A stretch of DNA of 64,000 nucleotides from NCBI GenBank assembly GCA_964019155.1, contig OZ025244.1:28171495-28235494 (forward strand). The letters run 5' to 3'. The notes beneath the pieces were generated by a model that did no database searches, was not told the origin of the DNA, and saw only the letters and a program-made list of their open reading frames with translations. Positions within the stretch are counted from its first letter, which is position 1, and the number at the start of each line of letters is the position of its first letter. Below are positions 23,427-36,910 of the stretch, in pieces. The translations under genes were made by a program, and so were the position numbers. The stretch comes from Osedax fenrisi (lineage: Eukaryota; Annelida; Polychaeta; Sabellida; Siboglinidae).

Positions 23427-25085
23427 GGTCTACCTATGGGAAAATATTATAGAAATTTATATCTTACACTTATGAATTTCTGTAAATATTAGGGAGGGTG
23501 GAGGTGGACCGAAAAATTAAAATATAGATTAAAGAGAGAGAGAGAGAATTAAAATAGTGAGAGAAACAATTATAAAGAGATAGGTCTACCTATGGGAAAA
23601 TATTATAGAAATTCATACATTACACTTATGAATTTCTGTAAATATTAGGGAGGGTGGAGGTAGACCGAAAAATTAAATATAGATTAAAGAGAGAGAGAGA
23701 GGGGTAAAATAGAGAGAGAAACAATTATAAAGAGATAGATCTACCTATGGGAAAATATTATAGAAATTCATATCTTACACTTATGAATTTCTGTAAATAT
23801 TAGGGAGGGTGGAGGTAGACCGAAAAATTAAAATATAGATTAAAGAGAGAGAGAGAGAATTAAAATAGTGAGAGAAACAATTATACAGAGATAGGTCTAC
23901 CTATGGGAAAATATTATAGAAATTTATATCTTATACTTATGAATTTCTGTAAATATTAGGGAGGGTGGAGGTGGACCGAAAAATTAAAATATAGATTAAA
24001 GAGAGAGAGAGAGAATTAAAATAGAGAGAGAAACAATTATACAGAGATAGGTCTACCTATGGGAAAATATTATAGAAATTCATACATTACACTTATGAAT
24101 TTCTGTAAATATTAGGGAGGGTGGAGGTAGACCGAAAAATTAAATATAGATTAAAGAGAGAGAGAGGGGTAAAATAGAGAGAGAAACAATTATAAAGAGA
24201 TAGATCTACCTATGGGAAAATATTATAGAAATTCATACCTTACACTTATGAATTTCTGTAAATATTAGGGAGGGTGGAGGTAGACCGAAAAATTAAAATA
24301 TAGATTAAAGAGAGAGATAGTTAAAATAGAGAGAGAAAAATTATAAAGAGATAGGTCAACCTATGGGAAAATATTATAGAAATTCATATCTTACACTTAT
24401 GAATTTCTGTAAATATTAGGGAGGGTGGAGGTAGACCGAAAAATTAAAATATAGATTAAAGAGAGAGATAGTTAAAATAGAGAGAGAAACAATTATAAAG
24501 TGACAGGTCAACCTATGGGAAAATATTATAGAAATTCATATCTTACACTTATGAATTTCTGTAAATATTAGGGAGGGTGGAGGTTGACCGAAAAATTAAA
24601 ATATAGATTAAAGAGAGAGAGAGAGAGTTAAAATAGAGAGAGAAACAATTATAAAGTGATAGGTCTACCTATGGGAAAATATTATAGAAATTCATACCTT
24701 ACACTTATGTACTTCTGTAAATATTAGGGAGGGTGGAGGTAGACCGACAAATTAAAAAATAGATTAAAGAGAGAGATAGTTAAAGAGAGAGAAACAATTA
24801 TACAGAGATAGGTCAACCTATGGGAAAATATTATAGAAATTCATACCTTACACTTATGAACTTCTGTAAATATTAGGGAGGGTGGAGGTAGACCGAAAAA
24901 TTAAAATATAGATTAAAGAGAGAGAGATAGTTAAAGAGAGAGAAACAATTATACAGAGATAGGTCAACCTATGGGAAAATATTATAGAAATTCATACCTT
25001 ACACTTATGAATTTCTGTAAATATTAGGGAGGGTGGAGGTAGATCGGAAAATTTAAATATAGATTAGAAAAAAATATAGTGATAA
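23427..25085 (+). repeat. Satellite block B9, 11 monomers
   Basis: An extra first-type monomer (AAATTTATATCTTATACTTATG with 3' arm AGGTGGACC) sits inside the block at about 23,900, not next to a spacer. This points to a fusion of two block starts. TTATACTTATG, instead of TTACACTTATG, is the first appearance of a variant that becomes the rule after spacer 11. It ends with GATCGGAAAATTT. Confidence 0.92.
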
Positions 25086-25449
25086 CGTGAACACGGGATA
25101 ATTTATTCTATAAATTATCCCACAGAAAGAACCAGCGCATACTGCAATACCGATAATGGAGGTCTACAGTTGATGGCCGGCAGTCTAATGTGAGGAGAAA
25201 TACCGGTCCCTCATATGGAATGCGTTAGTTACAACCATAGAATAATAGTATCATATACTAGTATATATTGTTACGTAAGATTATAATATAGTATGATATA
25301 TTATAAGTAGAGTATCATCAATGATTTTCTAAGGAAAAATATAGTGAAATAATATAGTAGTGTAATTCGATTTTGTACGCAAAATATGACTAAGGATTAT
25401 AATATAGATTAGAGAAGGATATATATATATATATATAGTGAGAGAGAAT
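25086..25449 (+). repeat. Spacer copy 10 (364 bp)
   Basis: Junction GTGATAACG; G at +51, C at +124. It reads GGATTATAATATAG near its end and has a longer TA tract than its neighbours, which accounts for the extra length. Confidence 0.95.
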
Positions 25450-26487
25450 GGTCTACCTATGGGAAAATATTATAGAAATTTATATCTTACACTTATGAAT
25501 TTCTGTAAATATTAGGGAGGGTGGAGGTGGACCGAAAAATTAAAATATAGATTAAAGAGAGAGAGAGAGAATTAAAATAGTGAGAGAAACAATTATAAAG
25601 AGATAGGTCTACCTATGGGAAAATATTATAGAAATTCATACCTTACACTTATGAATTTCTGTAAATATTAGGGAGGGTGGAGGTAGACCGAAAAATTAAA
25701 TATAGATTAAAGAGAGAGAGGGGTAAAATAGAGAGAGAAACAATTATAAAGAGATAGGTCTACCTATGGGAAAATATTATAGAAATTCATACCTTACACT
25801 TATGAATTTCTGTAAATATTAGGGAGGGTGGAGGTAGACCGAAAAATTAAAATATAGATTAAAGAGAGAGATAGTTAAAATAGAGAGAGAAACAATTATA
25901 AAGAGATAGGTCAACCTATGGGAAAATATTATAGAAATTCATATCTTACACTTATGAATTTCTGTAAATATTAGGGAGGGTGGAGGTTGACCGAAAAATT
26001 AAAATATAGATTAAAGAGAGAGAGAGAGAGTTAAAATAGAGAGAGAAACAATTATAAAGTGATAGGTCTACCTATGGGAAAATATTATAGAAATTCATAC
26101 CTTACACTTATGAATTTCTGTAAATATTAGGGAGGGTGGAGGTAGACCGACAAATTAAAAAATAGATTAAAGAGAGAGATAGTTAAAGAGAGAGAAACAA
26201 TTATACAGAGATAGGTCAACCTATGGGAAAATATTATAGAAATTCATACCTTACACTTATGAACTTCTGTAAATATTAGGGAGGGTGGAGGTAGACCGAA
26301 AAATTAAAATATAGATTAAAGAGAGAGAGATAGTTAAAGAGAGAGAAACAATTATACAGAGATAGATCAACCTATGGGAAAATATTATAGAAATTCATAC
26401 CTTACACTTATGAATTTCTGTAAATATTAGGGAGGGTGGAGGTAGACCGAAAAATTTAAATATAGATTAGAAAAAATATAGTGAAAA
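25450..26487 (+). repeat. Satellite block B10, 7 monomers
   Basis: Hairpin arms start near 25,450, 25,607, 25,758, 25,909, 26,065, 26,213 and 26,364. The order is that of B2/B3 with the three middle monomers missing. The seventh arm reads GATCAACCT, shared with a B3 monomer near 7837, which links this block to B3 in particular. Confidence 0.94.
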
Positions 26488-26846
26488 CGTGAACACGGGA
26501 TAATTTATTCTATAAATTATCCCACAGAAAGAACCAGCGCATACTGCAATACCGATAATGGAGGTCTACAGTTGATGGCCGGCAGTCTAATGTGAGGAGA
26601 AATACCGGTCCCTCATATGGAATGCGTTAGTTACAACCATAGAATAATAGTATCATATACTAGTACTATATTGTTACGTAAGATTATAATATAGTATGAT
26701 ATATTATAAGTAGAGTATCATCAATGATTTTCTAAGGAAAAATATAGTGAAATAATATAGTAGTGTAATTCGATTTTGTACGCAAAATATGACTAAGGAT
26801 TAAAATATAGATTAGAGAAGGATATATATATATAGTGAGAGAGAAT
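26488..26846 (+). repeat. Spacer copy 11 (359 bp)
   Basis: Junction GTGAAAACG; G at +51, C at +124. It has a private one-base insertion (CTAGTACTATATTG) after palindrome 2, and the short TA tract that is typical of all later copies except 21. Confidence 0.95.
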
Positions 26847-27734
26847 TGTCTACCTATGGGAAAATATTATAGAAATTTATATCTTATACTTATGAATTTC
26901 TGTAAATATTAGGGAGGGTGGAGGTGGACCGAAAAATTAAAATATAGATTAAAGAGAGAGAGAGAGAGAATTAAAATAGTGAGAGAAACAATTATAAAGA
27001 GATAGGTCTACCTATGGGAAAATATTATAGAAATTCATACCTTACACTTATGAATTTCTGTAAATATTAGGGAGGGTGGAGGTAGACCGAAAAATTAAAA
27101 TATAGATTAAAGAGAGAGATAGTTAAAATAGAGAGAGAAAAATTATAAAGAGATAGGTCAACCTATGGGAAAATATTATAGAAATTTATAGCTTACACTT
27201 ATGAATTTCTGTAAATATTAGGGAGGGTGGAGGTTGACCGAAAAATTAAAATATAGATTAAAGAGAGAGAGAGAGTTAAAATAGAGAGAGAGAAACAATT
27301 ATAAAGTGATAGGTCTACCTATGGGAAAATATTATAGAAATTCATACCTTACACTTATGAACTTCTGTAAATATTAGGGAGGGTGGAGGTAGACCGACAA
27401 ATTAAAATATAGATTAATGAGAGAGATAGTTAAAGAGAGAGAAACAATTATACAGAGATAGGTCAACCTATGGGAAAATATTATAGAAATTCATACCTTA
27501 CACTTATGAACTTCTGTAAATATTAGGGAGGGTGGAGGTAGACCGAAAAATTAAAATATAGATTAAAGAGAGAGAGATAGTTAAAGAGAGAGAAACAATT
27601 ATACAGAGATAGGTCAACCTATGGGAAAATATTATAGAAATTCATACCTTACACTTATGAATTTCTGTAAATATTAGGGAGGGTGGAGGTAGACCGAAAA
27701 ATTTAAATATAGATTAGAAAAAATATAGTGAAAA
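26847..27734 (+). repeat. Satellite block B11, 6 monomers
   Basis: Among the shortest blocks, with six hairpins counted. The first arm is TGTCTACCT and its inner loop TCTTATACT, both shared with B12. A private AGAGAGAGAGAAACAATT extension lies near 27,283 and ATTAATGAGAG near 27,413. It may be the nearest thing to a minimal block: first monomer, core monomers, two short-linker terminal monomers. Confidence 0.94.
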
Positions 27735-28092
27735 CGTGAACACGGGATAATTTATTCTATAAATTATCCCACAGAAAGAACCAGCGCATACTGCAATACC
27801 GATAATGGAGGTCTACAGTTGATGGCCGGAAGTCTAATGTGAGGAGAAATACCGGTCCCTCATATGGAATGCGTTAGTTACAACCATAGAATAATAGTAT
27901 CATATACTAGTATATATTGTTACGTAAGATTATAATATAGTATGATATATTATAAGTAGAGTATCATCAATGATTTTCTAAGGAAAAATATAGTGAAATA
28001 ATATAGTAGTGTAATTCGATTTTGTACGCAAAATATGACTAAGGATTAAAATATAGATTAGAGAAGGATATATATATATAGTGAGAGAGAAT
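27735..28092 (+). repeat. Spacer copy 12 (358 bp)
   Basis: Last copy with the left-hand junction GTGAAAACG. G at +51, C at +124. Private change GGCCGGAAGTC in the GC-richer core, one of very few substitutions there. Confidence 0.95.
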
Positions 28093-31000
28093 TGTCTACC
28101 TATGGGAAAATATTATAGAAATTTATATCTTATACTTATGAATTTCTGTAAATATTAGGGAGGGTGGAGGTGGACCGAAAAATTAAAATATAGATTAAAG
28201 AGAGAGAGAGAGAATTAAAATAGTGAGAGAAACAATTATAAAGAGATAGGTCTACCTATGGGAAAATATTATAGAAATTCATACCTTACACTTATGAATT
28301 TCTGTAAATATTAGGGAGGGTGGAGGTAGACCGAAAAATTAAAATATAGATTAAAGAGAGAGAGAGAGAATTAAAATAGTGAGAGAAACAATTATAAAGA
28401 GATAGGTCTACCTATGGGAAAATATTATAGAAATTCATACCTTACACTTATGAATTTCTGTAAATATTAGGGAGGGTGGAGGTAGACCGAAAAATTAAAA
28501 TATAGATTAAAGAGAGAGATAGTTAAAATAGAGAGAGAAAAATTATAAAGAGATAGGTCAACCTATGGGAAAATATTATAGAAATTCATATCTTACACTT
28601 ATGAATTTCTGTAAATATTAGGGAGGGTGGAGGTAGACCGAAAAATTAAATATAGATTAAAGAGAGAGAGGGGTAAAATAGAGAGAGAAACAATTATAAA
28701 GAGATAGGTCTACCTATGGGAAAATATTATAGAAATTCATACCTTACACTTATGAATTTCTGTAAATATTAGGGAGGGTGGAGGTAGACCGAAAAATTAA
28801 AATATAGATTAAAGAGAGAGATAGTTAAAATAGAGAGAGAAACAATTATAAAGAGATAGGTCAACCTATGGGAAAATATTATAGAAATTCATATCTTACA
28901 CTTATGAATTTCTGTAAATATTAGGGAGGGTGGAGGTTGACCGAAAAATTAAAATATAGATTAAAGAGAGAGAGAGAGTTAAAATAGAGAGAGAAACAAT
29001 TATAAAGTGATAGGTCTACCTATGGGAAAATATTATAGAAATTCATACATTACACTTATGAATTTCTGTAAATATTAGGGAGGGTGGAGGTAGACCGAAA
29101 AATTAAATATAGATTAAAGAGAGAGATAATTAAAATAGAGAGAGGGATCAATTATAAAGAGATAGGTCTACCTATGGGAAAATATTATAGAAATTCATAC
29201 CTTACACTTATGAATTTCTGTAAATATTAGGGAGGGTGGAGGTAGACCGAAAAATTAAATATAGATTAAAGAGAGGGAGAGGGGTAAAATAGAGAGAGAA
29301 ACAATTATAAAGAGATAGGTCAACCTATGGGAAAATATTATAGAAATTCATATCTTACACTTATGAATTTCTGTAAATATTAGGGAGGGTGGAGGTTGAC
29401 CGAAAAATTAAAATATAGATTAAAGAGAGAGAGAGAGAGTTAAAATAGAGAGAGAAACAATTATAAAGTGATAGGTCTACCTATGGGAAAATATTATAGA
29501 AATTCATACCTTACACTTATGAACTTCTGTAAATATTAGGGAAGGTGGAGGTAGACCGACAAATTAAAATATAGATTAAAGAGAGAGAGAGAGGATTAAA
29601 ATAGAGAGAAAACAATTATACAGAGATAGGTCTACCTATGGGAAAATATTATAGAAATTTATATCTTACACTTATGAATTTCTGTAATTATTAGGGAGGG
29701 TGGAGGTAGACCGAAAAATTAAATATACATTAAAGAGAGAGATAATTAAAATAGAGAGAGGGAACAATTATAAAGAGATAGGTCTACCTATGGGAAAATA
29801 TTATAGAAATTCATACCTTACACTTATGAATTTCTGTAAATATTAGGGAGGGTGGAGGTAGACCGAAAAATTAAAATATAGATTAAAGAGAGAGATAGTT
29901 AAAATAGAGAGAGAAAAATTATAAAGAGATAGGTCAACCTATGGGAAAATATTATAGAAATTCATATCTTACACTTATGAATTTCTGTAAATATTAGGTA
30001 GGGTGGAGGTAGACCGAAAAATTAAATATAGATTAAAGAGAGAGAGGGGTAAAATAGAGAGAGAAACAATTATAAAGAGATAGGTCTACCTATGGGAAAA
30101 TATTATAGAAATACATACCTTACACTTATGAATTTCTGTAAATATTAGGGAGGGTGGAGGTAGACCGAAAAATTAAAATATAGATTAAAGAGAGAGATAG
30201 TTAAAATAGAGAGAGAAACAATTATAAAGAGATAGGTCAACCTATGGGAAAATATTATAGAAATTCATATCTTACACTTATGAATTTCTGTAAATATTAG
30301 GGAGGGTGGAGGAGGTAGACCGAAAAATTAAAATATAGATTAAAGATAGAGAGAGAGAATTAAAATAGTGAGAGAAACAATTATACAGAGATAGGTCTAC
30401 CTATGGGGAAATATTATAGAAATTCATACCTTACACTTATGAATTTCTGTAAATATTAGGGAGGGTGGAGGTAGACCGAAAAATTAAAATATAGATTAAA
30501 GAGAGAGAGAGAGAGAGAGAGAGAGAATTAAAATAGAGAGAGAAAAATTATACAGAGATAGGTCTACCTATGGGAAAATATTATAGAAATTCATACATTA
30601 CACTTATGAATTTCTGTAAATATTAGGGAGGGTGGAGGTAGACCGAAAAATTAAATATAGATTAAAGAGAGAGAGAGGGGTAAAATAGAGAGAGAAACAA
30701 TTATAAAGAGATAGATCTACCAATGGGAAAATATTATAGAAATTCATACCTTACACTTATGAATTTCTGTAAATATTAGGGAGGGTGGAGGTAGACCGAA
30801 AAATTAAAATATAGATTAAAGAGAGAGATAGTTAAAATAGAGAGAGAAAAATTATAAAGAGATAGGTCAACCTATGGGAAAATATTATAGAAATTCATAT
30901 CTTACACTTATGAATTTCTGTAAATATTAGGGAGGGTGGAGGAGGTAGACCGAAAAATTAAAATATAGATTAAAGAGAGAGAGAGAGAATTAAAATAGTG

Positions 31001-32669
31001 AGAGAAACAATTATACAGAGATAGGTCTACCTATGGGAAAATATTATAGAAATTTATATCTTATACTTATGAATTTCTGTAAATATTAGGGAGGGTGGAG
31101 GTGGACCGAAAAATTAAAATATAGATTAAAGAGAGAGAGAGAGGATTAAAATAGAGAGAAAACAATTATACAGAGATAGGTCTACCTATGGGAAAATATT
31201 ATAGAAATTCATACATTACACTTATGAATTTCTGTAAATATTAGGGAGGGTGGAGGTAGACCGAAAAATTAAATATAGATTAAAGAGAGGGAGAGGGGTA
31301 AAATAGATAGAGAAACAATTATAAAGAGATAGGTCTACCTATGGGAAAATATTATAGAAATTCATACCTTACACTTATGAATTTCTGTAAATATTAGGGA
31401 GGGTGGAGGTAGACCGAAAAATTAAAATATAGATTAAAGAGAGAGATAGTTAAAATAGAGAGAGAAACAATTATAAAAAGATAGGTCAACCTATGGGAAA
31501 ATATTATAGAAATTCATATCTTACACTTATGAATTTCTGTAAATATTAGGGAGGGTGGAGGTTGACCGAACAATTAAAATATAGATTAAAGAGAGAGAGA
31601 GAGTTAAAATAGAGAGAGAAACAATTATAAAGTGATAGGTCTACCTATGGGAAAATATTATAGAAATTCATACCTTACACTTATGAACTTCTGTAAATAT
31701 TAGGGAAGGTGGAGGTAGACCGACAAATTAAAATATAGATTAAAGAGAGAGATAGTTAAAGATAGAGAAGCAATTATACAGAGATAGGTCAACCTATGGG
31801 AAAATATTATAGAAATTCATACCTTACACTTATGAACTTCTGTAAATATTAGGGAGGGTGGAGGTAGACCGAAAAATTAAAATATAGATTAAAGAGAGAG
31901 AGATAGTTAAAGAGAGAGAAACAATTATACAGAGATAGGTCAACCTATGGGAAAATATTATAGAAATTCATACCTTACACTTATGAATTTCTGTAAATAT
32001 TAGGGAGGGTGGAGGTTGACCGAAAAATTAAAATATAGATTAAAGAGAGAGAGAGAGAGTTAAAATAGAGAGAGAAACAATTATAAAGTGATAGGTCTAC
32101 CTATGGGAAAATATTATAGAAATTCATACCTTACACTTATGAATTTCTGTAAATATTAGGGAGGGTGGAGGTAGACCGAAAAATTAAATATAGATTAAAG
32201 AGAGAGATAATTAAAATAGAGAGAGGGATCAATTATAAAGAGATAGGTCTACCTATGGGAAAATATTATAGAAATTCATACCTTACACTTATGAATTTCT
32301 GTAAATATTAGGGAAGGTGGAGGTAGACCGACAAATTAAAATATAGATTAAAGAGAGAGATAGTTAAAGAGAGAGAAGCAATTATACAGAGATAGGTCAA
32401 CCTATGGGAAAATATTATAGAAATTCATACCTTACACTTATGAACTTCTGTAAATATTAGGGAGGGTGGAGGTAGACCGAAAAATTAAAATATAGATTAA
32501 AGAGAGAGATATAGTTAAAGAGAGAGAAACAATTATACAAAGATAGGTCAACCTATGGGAAAATATTATAGAAATTCATACCTTACACTTATGAATTTCT
32601 GTAAATATTAGGGAGGGTGGAGGTAGACCGAAACATTTAAATATAGATTAGAAAAAAATATAGTTAAAA
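28093..32669 (+). repeat. Satellite block B12, about 30 monomers, mosaic
   Basis: This block joins the two variant territories. Its left part has B3/B5 markers (GGATCAATTAT near 29,147; GGGAAGGTGG near 29,540). From about 29,580 it gains right-hand markers: ATACATTAAAG, GGGAACAATT, GGTAGGGTGG and, from 30,311, the GGAGGAGG arm. A long (GA)13 tract lies at 30,501-30,526. Left-type units return at 31,590-32,640. The alternation suggests several exchanges between diverged array segments. Confidence 0.9.
30501..30526 (+). repeat. Expanded (GA)13 microsatellite
   Basis: The linker (GA)n is usually 4-7 units; here it is 13, the longest I noticed. Related long tracts recur in the right half (about 33,598, 47,887, 52,357, 54,207 and 55,897). 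Such homopurine runs can form triplex DNA; the length polymorphism points to replication slippage. Confidence 0.85.
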
Positions 32670-33027
32670 CGTGAACACGGGATAATTTATTCTATAAATT
32701 ATCCCACAGAAAGAACCAGCGCATACTGCAATACCGATAATGGAGGTCTACAGTTGATGGCCGGCAGTCTAATGTGAGGAGAAATACCGGTCCATCATAT
32801 GGAATGCGTTAGTTACAACCATAGAATAATAGTATCATATACTAGTATATATTGTTACGTAAGATTATAATATAGTATGATATATTATAAGTAGAGTATC
32901 ATCAATGATTTTCTAAGGAAAAATATAGTGAAATAATATAGTAGTGTAATTCGATTTTGTACGCAAAATATGACTAAGGATTAAAATATAGATTAGAGAA
33001 GGATATATATATATAGTGAGAGAGAAT
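32670..33027 (+). repeat. Spacer copy 13 (358 bp)
   Basis: First copy with the right-hand junction (GAAACATTTAAAT, then GTTAAAACG). It is also the first with A at +124 (GTCCATCAT), while +51 is still G. This G/A combination recurs only in copy 21. Confidence 0.95.
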
Positions 33028-35308
33028 GGTCTACCTATGGGAAAATATTATAGAAATTTATATCTTACACTTATGAATTTCTGTAATTATTAGGGAGGGT
33101 GGAGGTAGACCGAAAAATTAAATATACATTAAAGAGAGAGATAATTAAAATAGAGAGAGGGAACAATTATAAAGAGATAGGTCTACCTATGGGAAAATAT
33201 TATAGAAATTCATACCTTACACTTATGAATTTCTGTAAATATTAGGGAGGGTGGAGGTAGACCGAAAAATTAAAATATAGATTAAAGAGAGAGATAGTTA
33301 AAATAGAGAGAGAAAAATTATAAAGAGATAGGTCAACCTATGGGAAAATATTATAGAAATTCATATCTTACACTTATGAATTTCTGTAAATATTAGGGAG
33401 GGTGGAGGAGGTAGACCGAAAAATTAAAATATAGATTAAAGATAGAGAGAGAGAATTAAAATAGTGAGAGAAACAATTATACAGAGATAGGTCTACCTAT
33501 GGGGAAATATTATAGAAATTCATACCTTACACTTATGAATTTCTGTAAATATTAGGGAGGGTGGAGGTAGACCGAAAAATTAAAATATAGATTAAAGAGA
33601 GAGAGAGAGAGAGAGAGAATTAAAATAGAGAGAGAAAAATTATACAGAGATAGGTCTACCTATGGGAAAATATTATAGAAATTCATACATTACACTTATG
33701 AATTTCTGTAAATATTAGGGAGGGTGGAGGTAGACCGAAAAATTAAATATAGATTAAAGAGAGAGAGAGGGGTAAAATAGAGAGAGAAACAATTATAAAG
33801 AGATAGATCTACCAATGGGAAAATATTATAGAAATTCATACCTTACACTTATGAATTTCTGTAAATATTAGGGAGGGTGGAGGTAGACCGAAAAATTAAA
33901 ATATAGATTAAAGAGAGAGATAGTTAAAATAGAGAGAGAAAAATTATAAAGAGATAGGTCAACCTATGGGAAAATATTATAGAAATTCATATCTTACACT
34001 TATGAATTTCTGTAAATATTAGGGAGGGTGGAGGAGGTAGACCGAAAAATTAAAATATAGATTAAAGAGAGAGAGAGAGAATTAAAATAGTGAGAGAAAC
34101 AATTATACAGAGATAGGTCTACCTATGGGAAAATATTATAGAAATTTATATCTTATACTTATGAATTTCTGTAAATATTAGGGAGGGTGGAGGTGGACCG
34201 AAAAATTAAAATATAGATTAAAGAGAGAGAGAGAGAATTAAAATAGAGAGAAAACAATTATACAGAGATAGGTCTACCTATGGGAAAATATTATAGAAAT
34301 TCATACATTACACTTATGAATTTCTGTAAATATTAGGGAGGGTGGAGGTAGACCGAAAAATTAAATATAGATTAAAGAGAGAGATAATTAAAATAGAGAG
34401 AGGGAACAATTATAAAGAGATAGGTCTACCTATGTGAAAATATTATAGAAATTCATACCTTACACTTATGAATTTCTGTAAATATTAGGGAGGGTGGAGG
34501 TAGACCGAAAAATTAAATATAGATTAAAGAGAGGGAGAGGGGTAAAATAGAGAGAGAAACAATTATAAAGAGATAGGTCTACCTATGGGAAAATATTATA
34601 GAAATTCATACCTTACACTTATGAATTTCTGTAAATATTAGGGAGGGTGGAGGTAGACCGAAAAATTAAAATATAGATTAAAGAGAGAGATAGTTAAAAT
34701 AGAGAGAGAAACAATTATAAAGAGATAGGTCAACCTATGGGAAAATATTATAGAAATTCATATCTTACACTTATGAATTTCTGTAAATATTAGGGAGGGT
34801 GGAGGTTGACCGAACAATTAAAATATAGATTAAAGAGAGAGATAGTTAAAATAGAGAGAGAAACAATTATAAAGAGATAGGTCAACCTATGGGAAAATAT
34901 TATAGAAATTCATATCTTACACTTATGAATTTCTGTAAATATTAGGGAGGGTGGAGGTTGACCGAAAAATTAAAATATAGATTAAAGAGAGAGAGAGAGT
35001 TAAAATAGAGAGAGAAACAATTATAAAGTGATAGGTCTACCTATGGGAAAATATTATAGAAATTCATACCTTACACTTATGAACTTCTGTAAATATTAGG
35101 GAGGGTGGAGGTAGACCGAAAAATTAAAATATAGATTAAAGAGAGAGAGATAGTTAAAGAGAGAGAAACAATTATACAGAGATAGGTCAACCTATGGGAA
35201 AATATTATAGAAATTCATACCTTACACTTATGAATTTCTGTAAATATTAGGGAGGGTGGAGGTAGACCGAAACATTTAAATATAGATTAGAAAAAAATAT
35301 AGTTAAAA
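33028..35308 (+). repeat. Satellite block B13, about 15 monomers
   Basis: Its opening (CTGTAATTATTAGG, ATACATTAAAG, GGGAACAATT, then two GGAGGAGG monomers around 33,411 and 34,031) repeats the 29.65-31.2 kb stretch of B12. A first-type monomer with AGGTGGACC lies internally near 34,110-34,200. A private CTATGTGAAAA variant is near 34,431. Confidence 0.92.
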
Positions 35309-35666
35309 CGTGAACACGGGATAATTTATTCTATAAATTATCCCACAGAAAGAACCAGCACATACTGCAATACCGATAATGGAGGTCTACAGTTGATGGC
35401 CGGCAGTCTAATGTGAGGAGAAATACCGGTCCATCATATGGAATGCGTTAGTTACAACCATAGAATAATAGTATCATATACTAGTATATATTGTTACGTA
35501 AGATTATAATATAGTATGATATATTATAAGTAGAGTATCATCAATGATTTTCTAAGGAAAAATATAGTGAAATAATATAGTAGTGTAATTCGATTTTGTA
35601 CGCAAAATATGACTAAGGATTAAAATATAGATTAGAGAAGGATATATATATATAGTGAGAGAGAAT
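35309..35666 (+). repeat. Spacer copy 14 (358 bp)
   Basis: A at +51 (CCAGCACAT) and A at +124; junction GTTAAAACG after GAAACATTT. The first copy with A at +51. Confidence 0.95.
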
Positions 35667-36552
35667 GGTCTACCTATGGGAAAATATTATAGAAATGTAT
35701 ATCTTACACTTATGAATTTCTGTAAATATTAGGGAGGGTGGAGGTAGACCGAAAAATTAAATATAGATTAAAGAGAGAGATAATTAAAATAGAGAGAGGG
35801 AACAATTATAAAGAGATAGGTCTACCTATGGGAAAATATTATAGAAATTCATACCTTACACTTATGAATTTCTGTAAATATTAGGGAGGGTGGAGGTAGA
35901 CCGAAAAATTAAATATAGATTAAAGAGAGGGAGAGGGGTAAAATAGAGAGAGAAACAATTATAAAGAGATAGGTCTACCTATGGGAAAATATTATAGAAA
36001 TTCATACCTTACACTTATGAATTTCTGTAAATATTAGGGAGGGTGGAGGTAGACCGAAAAATTAAAATATAGATTAAAGAGAGAGATAGTTAAAATAGAG
36101 AGAGAAACAATTATAAAGAGATAGGTCAACCTATGGGAAAATATTATAGAAATTCATATCTTACACTTATGAATTTCTGTAAATATTAGGGAGGGTGGAG
36201 GTTGACCGAAAAATTAAAATATAGATTAAAGAGAGAGAGAGAGTTAAAATAGAGAGAGAAACAATTATAAAGTGATAGGTCTACCTATGGGAAAATATTA
36301 TAGAAATTCATACCTTACACTTATGAACTTCTGTAAATATTAGGGAGGGTGGAGGTAGACCGAAAAATTAAAATATAGATTAAAGAGAGAGAGATAGTTA
36401 AAGAGAGAGAAACAATTATACAGAGATAGGTCAACCTAAGGGAAAATATTATAGAAATTCATACCTTACACTTATGAATTTCTGTAAATATTAGGGAGGG
36501 TGGAGGTAGACCGAAACATTTAAATATAGATTAGAAAAAAATATAGTTAAAA
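35667..36552 (+). repeat. Satellite block B14, 6 monomers
   Basis: Six hairpins were counted. The block is a condensed copy of the tail of B13 (GGGAACAATT, GAGAGGGAGAGGGGTAAAATAG, GTTAAAATAG, AGGTTGACC, GAACTTC, terminal). The first inner arm has AAATGTATATCTTAC, a private change, and the last hairpin reads CCTAAGGG near 36,436. Confidence 0.94.
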
Positions 36553-36910
36553 CGTGAACACGGGATAATTTATTCTATAAATTATCCCACAGAAAGAACC
36601 AGCACATACTGCAATACCGATAATGGAGGTCTACAGTTGATGGCCGGCAGTCTAATGTGAGGAGAAATACCGGTCCATCATATGGAATGCGTTAGTTACA
36701 ACCATAGAATAATAGTATCATATACTAGTATATATTGTTACGTAAGATTATAATATAGTATGATATATTATAAGTAGAGTATCATCAATGATTTTCTAAG
36801 GAAAAATATAGTGAAATAATATAGTAGTGTAATTCGATTTTGTACGCAAAATATGACTAAGGATTAAAATATAGATTAGAGAATGATATATATATATAGT
36901 GAGAGAGAAT
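36553..36910 (+). repeat. Spacer copy 15 (358 bp)
   Basis: A at +51 and A at +124; junction GTTAAAACG after GAAACATTT. GAGAATGATATATA replaces GAGAAGGATATATA before the TA tract. Confidence 0.95.
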
